Source: DATGEP01 sp035310125 (GTDB taxonomy: Bacteria; Chloroflexota; Ktedonobacteria; Ktedonobacterales; JADMIN01). Taken from it: DNA of 50,619 nt. This document shows positions 44,122 through 50,619 of the stretch, in pieces (position 1 is the first letter of the stretch; each line of letters starts with the position of its first letter). Below the pieces are notes generated by a model. That model saw nothing but the letters and a program-made list of their open reading frames with translations. It had not been told where the DNA came from and made no database searches. The position numbers and the translations under genes were made by a program. The stretch covers positions 1 to 50,619 of the forward strand of contig DATGEP010000071.1 of assembly GCA_035310125.1 (NCBI GenBank), given 5' to 3'.

Positions 44122-45990
44122 ATGATGGCGGCCGGCGATGATGAGATAGCGACTGTCTCGCAACGGCAGCAGGCGTTCGCGGAGATGCTACAAGCACTGG
44201 CCCGGCCAGAGGCATTCCCGCGCGGGCAGCCGAATGATACCACACGTGTCAGCGCTAGTGAGGGAGACTCTAGCGGACATGGCGGTAGCGTGAACGGTCA
44301 AGAGCAAATTGAGATCGTGCAGACGCATGCCTCGGCAGTGCTGCTGGCGGGCGACCGCGCCTACAAGCTCAAGAAGCCCAACGACTTTGGCTTCTTCGAC
44401 TACTCAACCGCTACGCTTCGACGGCATTTCTGCGGCGAAGAAGTGCGCCTCAATTCGCGGCTGGCGCCTGCTATCTATCTCGGCGTTGCACCGGTTTTGG
44501 CGCTCCCTGATGGCTCTTTCCGCTTCGCGCGCGAGTATGCGCCCGACGCGACACCCGCGCCTGGCGCCAGTCTGGACGGTGGGCGCGTGGTAGATTACGC
44601 TGTCGTGATGGTACGTCTACCGGAGGAGGCGACACTTGAAGCTCGAGTGCTGACGGATGGCGTGCGGCCGGAGATGATTGTTGCGGTGGCGGAGCGCGTA
44701 GCAGCGTTCCACTCCATGTCACGCACCGACGATCGGGTCGCCCACTTTGGCGGTCTTGATGTCATCGAACACAACTGGGTCGAGAACTTCGAGCAGATGG
44801 GTCCTTACATTGGGCGCGCACTGGACTCGGCCACTTTCGACCGCATCAATGCCTACATAGGCGCATTCCTGCGACAGCGTCATACGTTGTTTGAGACGAG
44901 AGTGCATACAGGCCGGATCCGCGACTGTCATGGTGATTTACGAATGCAACATATCTATTTCCTCGATCACCCATCGCTCGCCAGCGAGAGCGCGGCATTT
45001 CCGGATGCCCTGGCAATCATAGACTGTATCGAATTCAATGAGCGCTTCCGATTCGGTGACGTAGCCGGCGAGATTGCCTTCTTGACGATGGAGCTCGACG
45101 CCGTGGGGCGCCCAGATATCGCACGCGCGTTCACAGACGCCTACGTCGCCAGGGCGGGCGATGAGTCGCTGCGCGAGCTGCTGCCTTTTTATGCGTGCTA
45201 TCGCGCCTGTGTTCGAGGGAAAGTGATGGCCTTCCAGCTCGACGAGCCAGAAGTGCCACCAGACCAGCGCGACCAGGCACAGCGCGAGGCGCGGAAGGTC
45301 TTTACGCTCGCGGCCCGGTACGCCTCCCGTCCCGCTGCGCCCATGCTGCTTCTCACCGGTGGGCTAATGGGCGTCGGGAAGAGCACGCTTGCGCGCCGGC
45401 TGGCACATGAGCAGGGGTGGGCGCTGCTCTCATCCGATACGATTCGTAAGGAACTCGCGGGAGTTGCCCCCACACTGCCACAAGACCAGCCGTACGGCCA
45501 GGGCATCTACAGTCAGCACTGGACGGCACGAACGTATCGGACGATGCTGGAGCGTGCGGCGGCGACGCTCGCTGAAGGACGATCCGTGATCCTGGACGCC
45601 TCGTTTGCGCGGACCAGGGATCGTCGAACTGCTGCCAGGCTAGCTGTTCAGGTAGGCGCTGACGCATGGTTCATTGAGTGTGTATGTCCGCGTGAGGTCG
45701 CACTCGCGCGTCTTTCCAGCCGGTGGCGTCGCAAACAAGACTCCGCCGGCGGTGTGCGATTGGCGGCAGAGCTGCGAGCAGCATCCGCCGCGCTCGACGC
45801 CTCAGATGGGCGGCCAGCGCTCTATGACGAGCAGGCAGCGGCATGGCAGCCATTCGACGGTGCGACTGAACCTGACGTGGCCCAAGTGTGCGTGGATACG
45901 GGGGGGAGCGCCGCCGCTAGCGTAGCGCAGGTGATGGATGCGCTTGACAGCCAGCTGGTGGTTTGCTGGCTCTCAGAAGACAGCCTCTGA
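44122..45990 (+). CDS. Bifunctional aminoglycoside phosphotransferase-like/AAA P-loop kinase
   Basis: A 622-residue fusion. The N-terminal half is a phosphotransferase-fold domain with YKLKKPNDFGFFDYST, EVRLNSRLAP and the catalytic-loop-like CHGDLRMQHIYF. The C-terminal half is a P-loop kinase with Walker A GGLMGVGKSTLARRL, LLSSDTIRKEL and VILDASFAR. The layout matches M. tuberculosis Rv2004c, a DosR-regulon protein. The substrate is unknown and antibiotic resistance should not be assumed. ATG 44122 has GGAGGAG upstream. The frame continues to 43555, but that part is the hairpin-rich intergenic region. Confidence 0.88.
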   Translation: MMAAGDDEIATVSQRQQAFAEMLQALARPEAFPRGQPNDTTRVSASEGDSSGHGGSVNGQEQIEIVQTHASAVLLAGDRAYKLKKPNDFGFFDYSTATLRRHFCGEEVRLNSRLAPAIYLGVAPVLALPDGSFRFAREYAPDATPAPGASLDGGRVVDYAVVMVRLPEEATLEARVLTDGVRPEMIVAVAERVAAFHSMSRTDDRVAHFGGLDVIEHNWVENFEQMGPYIGRALDSATFDRINAYIGAFLRQRHTLFETRVHTGRIRDCHGDLRMQHIYFLDHPSLASESAAFPDALAIIDCIEFNERFRFGDVAGEIAFLTMELDAVGRPDIARAFTDAYVARAGDESLRELLPFYACYRACVRGKVMAFQLDEPEVPPDQRDQAQREARKVFTLAARYASRPAAPMLLLTGGLMGVGKSTLARRLAHEQGWALLSSDTIRKELAGVAPTLPQDQPYGQGIYSQHWTARTYRTMLERAAATLAEGRSVILDASFARTRDRRTAARLAVQVGADAWFIECVCPREVALARLSSRWRRKQDSAGGVRLAAELRAASAALDASDGRPALYDEQAAAWQPFDGATEPDVAQVCVDTGGSAAASVAQVMDALDSQLVVCWLSEDSL

Positions 45991-46041
45991 AACGTTACGC
46001 TATGCTACTCAATAGCCGCTACACAGTGCGCGCGGTCAGGG

Positions 46042-46106
46042 TTGACCGTCTTGCGCTCTTCACGCTACCATATGTACGGACATTTCGTCATAATGTCCAC
46101 ACATAT
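46042..46106 (+). promoter_or_regulatory. gntR-operon promoter and near-palindromic operator
   Basis: TTGACC (46042-46047), an 18-nt spacer and TACCAT (46066-46071). Overlapping the -10 is a dyad: ATATGTACGGACAT (46070-46083) and ATGTCCACACATAT (46093-46106) match in 12 of 14 positions as an inverted repeat around a 9-nt centre. It ends 20 nt before the GntR start, the position expected for autoregulation. Confidence 0.65.
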
Positions 46107-46126
46107 AACGACGGGTAAAGGGTGGT

Positions 46127-46954
46127 ATGATCGATTCGCTCGCATCGGCGGACAGCACACGGATCACGCATGCTCCAGATGAGACGCTTGGCGAGCCACT
46201 ACACCGGCGCGTGACGGCCACCCTCGCGCGACAAATCGAGCGTGGCGAGCTGCGTGCGGGCGCCATGCTACCGCCAGAGCTGGAGCTGGCACGCCGTTTC
46301 GGTGTCAGCCGGCACACGATGCGCGCTGGACTGGATGCGCTCGTTCGCCAGGGGCTGCTGGAGCGGCGGCGCGGCAAGGGCACGGTGGTTCGTGAGCCGC
46401 CTATCAGCCAGAGCCTCGACCGCTTCTACAGCCTGGCACAGGAAATGGGCGCACACGGCACGGAGCTGCGTACTCAGGTGATTGCGCGCGGGCGCCTCGA
46501 TCCTGCCGATCCGCTCGCGGGAGTAGCGTGCGAGCGATTGGGTATCACCGATCCCGACGATATAGGCTATCTTCTACGGCTGCGTCTCGTCCAGGGTAGC
46601 CCGCTGATATTGGAAACGCTCACCTTTCCGGCTTCGCTTTGTCTCGCGCTGCTCGACAGCCCCACCGCCAGCACGGATGACCCAGCCGCCGGCTCCTTTT
46701 ATGACGCGCTGAAGGCAAGCGCCGGCCTGCGGGTGGCGTGGGCGCGAGAAACATTCCGCCCAGTCGCCGTCACTGGCTATGAAGCGCGCCTGCTCGGTGT
46801 GCCAAGCGGCACGCCTGTCTTTGCTGTAGAGCGCACGAGCTACGCCGATGGCCGCGCCGTGGAGTGGCGCCGCAGTCTCGCACGCGGCGACCGCTACGTC
46901 TTTGCCGTGGAATTGCGCAATCCGGACGACGAAGGAGGTAGCGTCCGCTCATGA
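46127..46954 (+). CDS. GntR/HutC-family transcriptional regulator
   Basis: A 275-residue repressor-type protein. The N-terminal winged HTH (LARQIERGELRAGAMLPPE, LARRFGVSRHTMRAGLDAL) is followed by RRRGKGTVV. A UTRA-like effector domain occupies the rest, ending VFAVERTSYADGRAVEWRRS and DRYVFAVEL. HutC-subfamily members bind small metabolites; the ligand here is unknown. AGGGTGG lies just before ATG 46127. Its stop overlaps the next gene by 4 nt (ATGA), so it heads the operon and probably controls it. Confidence 0.93.
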   Translation: MIDSLASADSTRITHAPDETLGEPLHRRVTATLARQIERGELRAGAMLPPELELARRFGVSRHTMRAGLDALVRQGLLERRRGKGTVVREPPISQSLDRFYSLAQEMGAHGTELRTQVIARGRLDPADPLAGVACERLGITDPDDIGYLLRLRLVQGSPLILETLTFPASLCLALLDSPTASTDDPAAGSFYDALKASAGLRVAWARETFRPVAVTGYEARLLGVPSGTPVFAVERTSYADGRAVEWRRSLARGDRYVFAVELRNPDDEGGSVRS

Positions 46955-47388
46955 TACCACACACTCATGACGAGCAGCCGATCGAGAAAGCACAAGGTGG
47001 GCAGCCAGCACGGAACCGCGAGGCGCTCATCCGGCAGGCCGAGCTCGTCATTAGCTACGTATTGCGTATCGGTGTGCTCCTCAGCGCACTCATCATCCTG
47101 GTCGGTGTGGTTTCGTTCTATCACAGCTATTTCACCGCATCTGGTCATGCCGTCAATACCGCCGCATTTCCGCACACGCTTGGAGGTGTCGGCGCCGGCC
47201 TCGCCCATGGCGATTCGCTCGCCATCATCATGTTTGGTCTGCTCGTGCTGCTGATGACACCTGTCGCGCGCGTGGTTGTCTCAATCGTTGCCTTCGCGCT
47301 TGAGCGCGACTGGCGGTATGTCGTCATTACTTCGATCGTGCTGTGCATTCTGATAATCAGCTTCGTTCTCGGAAGAGGAGGCGCCTGA
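46951..47388 (+). CDS. DUF1634 membrane protein
   Basis: A 145-residue protein with three hydrophobic helices: YVLRIGVLLSALIILVGVVS, SLAIIMFGLLVLLMTPVARV and YVVITSIVLCILIISFVLG. The first cytosolic part reads REALIRQAELVISYVLRIGV, typical of DUF1634 proteins, which are commonly encoded next to TauE/SafE exporters as here. GAAGGAGG precedes its ATG within the gntR coding end. The stop is 1 nt before the exporter start, so translation is coupled. Confidence 0.88.
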   Translation: MIPHTHDEQPIEKAQGGQPARNREALIRQAELVISYVLRIGVLLSALIILVGVVSFYHSYFTASGHAVNTAAFPHTLGGVGAGLAHGDSLAIIMFGLLVLLMTPVARVVVSIVAFALERDWRYVVITSIVLCILIISFVLGRGGA

Positions 47389-47389
47389 G

Positions 47390-48247
47390 ATGCCCACCGC
47401 GCCACATCTGCTCTTCTTTATCCTCGTTTTTGCCGCTTCGCTTTTCGCCGGTCTGGTGGGGGCACTTGTGGGGCTGGGCGGCGGCGTGTTCGTCGTACCG
47501 CTGCTCACGCTTGCCTTTGGGCTGCCCATTCACGAGGCCATCGGCGCTTCCATCGTCTCTGTTATCGCTACGTCCAGCGGCGCGGCGGCGGCGTATGTAC
47601 GCGACCGCCTCACGAATCTGCGCGTGGGCATGTTTCTCGAAATCGCCACGACGCTTGGCGCGCTTACCGGTGCTTTCCTCGCGGTCATCGCTCCAACTGG
47701 AGCGCTCTTCCTCGTCTTCGGAGCGGTGCTCATCATCTCCGCCGTGCCGCTCGCCATCCGCATTGGCGAGGAGCTTCCGCGTGGCGTCAAGAGCGACAGG
47801 CTGGCGCGGACACTTGGCCTCGCTGGCAGCTATCCCGACCAGCATCTTGGCGAGGAGGTGGCATACGAAGTGACGCACGTGCCGGCAGGATTCTCGATGA
47901 TGTACGTCGCCGGTCTGATATCTGGACTGCTTGGCATCGGCAGCGGCTCATTCAAAGTGCTGGCGATGGATTCCGCTATGCGCCTGCCGATGAAGGTATC
48001 TACCACCACGAGTAACTTCATGATCGGTGTCACCGCCGCCGCCAGCGCCGGGATTTACTTCGAGCGCGGCGACATCAACCCGCTGATCGCCGCGCCCGTC
48101 GCCCTGGGCGTGCTGGCCGGCGCGACCATCGGCGCCCGCACGCTCGCCAGGCTCTCTAACACCACCATTCGCAAGCTCTTCATTCCCCTGCTCGTGCTCA
48201 TCGCGGCGGAGATGTTGTTCCGTGGTGGGTCGGTGATTTTCCATTAA
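47390..48247 (+). CDS. TauE/SafE (DUF81) family anion exporter
   Basis: A 285-residue membrane protein with a TauE/SafE duplication. The first half has GALVGLGGGVFVVPLLTLAFG and ASIVSVIATSSGAAAAYV. The second has GLISGLLGIGSGSFKVLAMD and STTTSNFMIGVTAAASAGIY. Family members export sulfite, sulfoacetate or related organosulfur anions. The DUF1634 partner is standard. GAGGAGG lies before ATG 47390. GntR control suggests induction by a catabolite, but no sulfur-metabolism gene is in the window. It ends 6 nt from the convergent lipoprotein gene. Confidence 0.92.
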   Translation: MPTAPHLLFFILVFAASLFAGLVGALVGLGGGVFVVPLLTLAFGLPIHEAIGASIVSVIATSSGAAAAYVRDRLTNLRVGMFLEIATTLGALTGAFLAVIAPTGALFLVFGAVLIISAVPLAIRIGEELPRGVKSDRLARTLGLAGSYPDQHLGEEVAYEVTHVPAGFSMMYVAGLISGLLGIGSGSFKVLAMDSAMRLPMKVSTTTSNFMIGVTAAASAGIYFERGDINPLIAAPVALGVLAGATIGARTLARLSNTTIRKLFIPLLVLIAAEMLFRGGSVIFH

Positions 48248-48253
48248 CAGCGG

Positions 48254-49534
48254 CTATTGCCCCGTCTGCACCGGCAGGGTGGACGTGTCAATGATGTTCC
48301 ATGTGGGAGCAGGGATGAGATTGTGGCGGGTGTCATAGTCCTGTTGGGCTTTAGGTTCCGGCTCCAACCAAACGAGCGTACGATTCCCCACCCAGCTATC
48401 ACTCTCGCCATTTGTAACCGGCAATGTCACCAGCCGACGCTCGGCCCGGTCGTAGACCTGGGTAACGATGCTCTGCGACCATCCAACCAGGCGATCATTC
48501 AACGTGGCATACTGCTGATCGAAGCCGGTAGCCAGCATGATGTAGGCGTTGGTCCCCTTGGTGAAGTCGTCCAGCAGATAGACGGTCGAGCTCGATCCCG
48601 TTTGGGGCGACGAGGTAATGTCGTCCCAGGCGAGGCTGGTGCCCGCCATCGAGATGCTCGCCGGCTGCTGCGCGAGCTGCTCGGTCTGGCCGGTGCTCAG
48701 GTTGGTGATGACAATCGCCCCCGTGCCATCTGTGCCGGCGGTACTGGTGAACTGGTCCCACAGCACCCACGGCCACGCGAGATCAGGATTACCGGCCCGC
48801 TTCGCCAGAGTCCGCACCTGTCCGGTCGCCAAATCCTCGATCCGCACCACCGCGTTGTCGAGCGTGTCCGGCCCCACCGGCCCTAGCGCCTCCCCCCAGA
48901 TCACGCGCCCGGCGCTGACCATCGGCACCGGATAGGGGCCAGGCGCTGGCTGCCCGCCAGCCCGCACTGCCAGGGCAAGCTGATGCACTAGCCCCGTCTG
49001 CCGGTTGTAGGCGAAAAGCGTCCAATCGAAGAAGTTGGGCTGGTCGTCGGCCTCGGACCAGACGACCCAGGTGTCGTCCGCCGAGGCGGTGAGGATCTGG
49101 CTCTGCGGATGCAACAGCGCATGCATGGTCACCATCTGGCGGGTGGCGATGTTGTAGAGCACGGCATAGGAGAGCCTGGTTGTATTGGTGATAAAGTCGC
49201 GTGGCTCATTGGCGCCGATCAGCCACTGGTTGTCAGGTGTCACAGCGTTGTCGAAGACGAACCCACGGTTATCGGGCAATGCCGAGGGCAGGGTGTGGAT
49301 GGTGGGGTGGCCCCACGCCTGCGCCAGCGTGAGCGGTGGGAAACACGATGGACAGGGAACGGTGGCGGTCGGCGCCGGCAACGTGGTAATCGGCGTCGCT
49401 CGCGCCGCGCGCCCGCTGCCGCCGGATGTGCAGCCGCTCAGCGCCACGATTAACGAAAGCAGCAGCACGATGACCTGCCCGGAGGGTAGTCGAAGCGACC
49501 ACCCTCGAACGCGAGCGACGCGGGTGTTCACCAC
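48254..49534 (-). CDS. Lipoprotein with beta-propeller-like repeats
   Basis: A 426-residue exported protein. A signal peptide with hydrophobic core VIVLLLSLIVAL ends in the lipobox LSGC, so it is lipid-anchored. A Thr/Pro-rich linker precedes repeated strand units such as ADDTWVVWSEAD, AGRVIWGEALG, LAWPWVLWDQF, GTSLAWDDITS, NDRLVGWSQS and GNRTLVWLEPE. These Trp-containing repeats suggest a TolB/WD-like propeller of about six blades. The function is unknown, perhaps sugar or peptide binding. The start is a GTG at 49534 that overlaps the stop of the upstream gene remnant, so the two were once co-translated. Confidence 0.82.
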   Translation of the reverse strand: MVNTRVARVRGWSLRLPSGQVIVLLLSLIVALSGCTSGGSGRAARATPITTLPAPTATVPCPSCFPPLTLAQAWGHPTIHTLPSALPDNRGFVFDNAVTPDNQWLIGANEPRDFITNTTRLSYAVLYNIATRQMVTMHALLHPQSQILTASADDTWVVWSEADDQPNFFDWTLFAYNRQTGLVHQLALAVRAGGQPAPGPYPVPMVSAGRVIWGEALGPVGPDTLDNAVVRIEDLATGQVRTLAKRAGNPDLAWPWVLWDQFTSTAGTDGTGAIVITNLSTGQTEQLAQQPASISMAGTSLAWDDITSSPQTGSSSTVYLLDDFTKGTNAYIMLATGFDQQYATLNDRLVGWSQSIVTQVYDRAERRLVTLPVTNGESDSWVGNRTLVWLEPEPKAQQDYDTRHNLIPAPTWNIIDTSTLPVQTGQ

Positions 49535-49893
49535 ACAAACCCCCGTCCATTGAGCAGCGTCGTCATGGTGCCGCTTGGAATCGAGCTATACGCGGGCACG
49601 TTCCCATCCCAGGAGGGCCAAAAGTTGGTGCCGTGGATGGAGTCGGCATACATGGTGTAGTTCCCGTAGTTCTGGTATCCGTAAATACCGATCCAGTGGT
49701 AGATGGTCAGGCTTCGTGGGTGACCTACCAGATGAGGATCGGTGTTTGAGTACTCGACTGAGTTTGTGTGCGAGTCCAACGACCTGCCCAAACATCCTAC
49801 ATAGCCACTATCCATCCAGTGGGGCTTCGTTGTGGGGCGCCTCCATAACGATGAGGCAATGATACCTGGAGGCAGGCAAAGAATCAAGGGCAT
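49528..49893 (-). pseudogene. C-terminal remnant of a C39-like peptidase, cut by an IS630-type element
   Basis: About 120 residues in frame to the TGA at 49528. The part DPHLVGHPRSLTIYHWIGIYGYQ, followed by MYADSIHGTNFW and a GRGFVW end, resembles the C-terminal half of peptidase C39-like domains, with the HW His as the likely catalytic residue. The catalytic-Cys half is missing. Homology-like sequence stops at about 49893, where the mobile element begins. Codons further left on the minus strand read into the insertion sequence. Family assignment is moderate; truncation is clear from the lack of any start or N-terminal domain. Confidence 0.55.
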
Positions 49894-50619
49894 ATTACAA
49901 CAATAGAGCGAGTTATACCGCGTCGCGTCGCACCGTTGTAGAACGGAGACATGGCACGACGTATCTCGCTTGCACCGCACCTGACTATCGAGGAACTGGA
50001 AGCACGCTACCGGAGCACCACGGATCCGGTGGAGCGCAGTCGTTGGCATTTCCTGTGGCTGCTGGCGCGAGGCCTCACGGCCAAATTGGTTGCCAGCATC
50101 ACGGGGTATTCCCGCTATTGGATCGGGCGCATTGCTCGGCGTTACAACCAGCAGGGGCCCAACGGCGTCAAAGACCTCCGGCACCAGACACGACCGAGCA
50201 TCCCACTATTGAGCGCGTCGCAGCAGGACGAACTGGTGGCTGCCCTGACCAGTGGATCAGCGCCTGAGGGAGCGCGCTGGAGCGGGCGGACGGTCGCTGT
50301 CTGGATCAGCCAGCGTCTCGGCCGACGCGTCGGTCGTCAACTTGGCTGGACCTACTTGCGGCGCTTGGGCGCCCGGTTGCGGATGCCCCGCCCGCGCCAT
50401 GTGCAGGCCGACCCACAGGCCCAAGCCGACTTCAAACAGCATCTGCGTCCGCTGCTGCGGCAGGTGGCCACCGCTTTTCCTCAGGCAACCGTCGAACTGT
50501 GGGCGGTCGACGAACACCGCATTGGTTTGAAGCCCATCCTGCGTAAAGTGTGGACGCTGGCCGGCCTGCGCCCTCTCGCCCCGGTTGAGCATCGGTACGA
50601 CTGGCGCTACCTCGTCGGC
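49893..50619 (+). mobile_element. IS630-family insertion sequence, left end (runs off window)
   Basis: The element starts near a TA dinucleotide at 49893-49894 or 49896-49897, the target type of the IS630/Tc1-mariner superfamily. A possible subterminal inverted pair, TACAAC / GTTGTA, lies between the edge and the transposase. The right end is outside the window, so target duplication and terminal repeats cannot be compared. Confidence 0.65.
49951..50619 (+). CDS. IS630-family transposase (partial, C-terminus beyond window)
   Basis: The frame is open from ATG 49951 through the right edge (223 codons). An N-terminal helix-turn-helix region has WLLARGLTAKLVASITGYSR and WIGRIARRYNQQGPNGVKDL, followed by a second, winged-helix-type segment (WSGRTVAVWISQRLGRRVGR, GWTYLRRLGARLR). 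The first DDE catalytic Asp is in VELWAVDEHRIGLKP, the hallmark IS630 motif, followed by RKVWTLAGLRP. The rest of the DDE domain lies outside. GGAG precedes the ATG. It points away from the gene remnant it interrupts. Confidence 0.9.
   Translation, partial: MARRISLAPHLTIEELEARYRSTTDPVERSRWHFLWLLARGLTAKLVASITGYSRYWIGRIARRYNQQGPNGVKDLRHQTRPSIPLLSASQQDELVAALTSGSAPEGARWSGRTVAVWISQRLGRRVGRQLGWTYLRRLGARLRMPRPRHVQADPQAQADFKQHLRPLLRQVATAFPQATVELWAVDEHRIGLKPILRKVWTLAGLRPLAPVEHRYDWRYLVG

Noticed and set aside
44122..45990. Aminoglycoside resistance gene
   Set aside because: The APH-like fold here belongs to the Rv2004c-type bifunctional family, with no evidence for antibiotic modification.

Overview
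The window is a GC-rich bacterial chromosome segment, probably from a Chloroflexota-like organism. I infer this from the gene mix: an ilv-leu operon with a leader, NifJ-type pyruvate:ferredoxin oxidoreductase, paired universal stress proteins, a short P1B ATPase, an APH/AAA kinase and a glycine-rich RRM protein. No rRNA or phylogenetic marker is present, so the phylum is an inference.

Left part (1-9400). A minus-strand operon for branched-chain amino acids reads ilvB-ilvN-ilvC-leuA-leuC-leuD-ilvE, with ilvE running off the left edge. It starts from a good sigma70-type promoter at 8299-8328 and has a leader carrying a 60-residue peptide rich in Ile/Val/Leu. The peptide's stop codon lies inside a strong hairpin, and a terminator-like hairpin follows just before ilvB. 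This has the layout of ribosome-mediated transcription attenuation. Divergently transcribed pheA follows.

Central biosynthetic part (9400-27000). gltB has its own promoter and a structured leader ending in a terminator-like hairpin. Then come a merR regulator, a purine cluster purF-roadblock/LC7-purM-purN, an RNA-binding protein with a glycine-rich tail, an agmatinase-type enzyme, ilvA, a tRNA-Pro(GGG), and an aldo/keto reductase. Several small membrane or unknown proteins lie between them.

Stress/anaerobic island (27500-46000). This run contains two membrane proteins, flavodoxin, Hsp20, NifJ, a Cys-rich unknown protein, a HisKA-like fragment without its phospho-acceptor His, a one-TM protein, a ferritin-like/VIT1 fusion, two tandem-domain universal stress proteins, a 53-residue TM protein, a P1B ATPase, a GNAT acetyltransferase and an APH/AAA kinase. 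The content resembles the mycobacterial dormancy (DosR) set combined with fermentative pyruvate oxidation and iron handling. Intergenic regions here are long and repeatedly hold GTCAC-type motifs.

Right edge (46000-50619). A GntR regulator with an upstream near-palindrome heads an operon with a DUF1634 protein and a TauE/SafE exporter. Opposite it lies a lipoprotein preceded by the C-terminal remnant of a C39-peptidase-like gene. That remnant ends at an IS630-family element which runs off the right edge.
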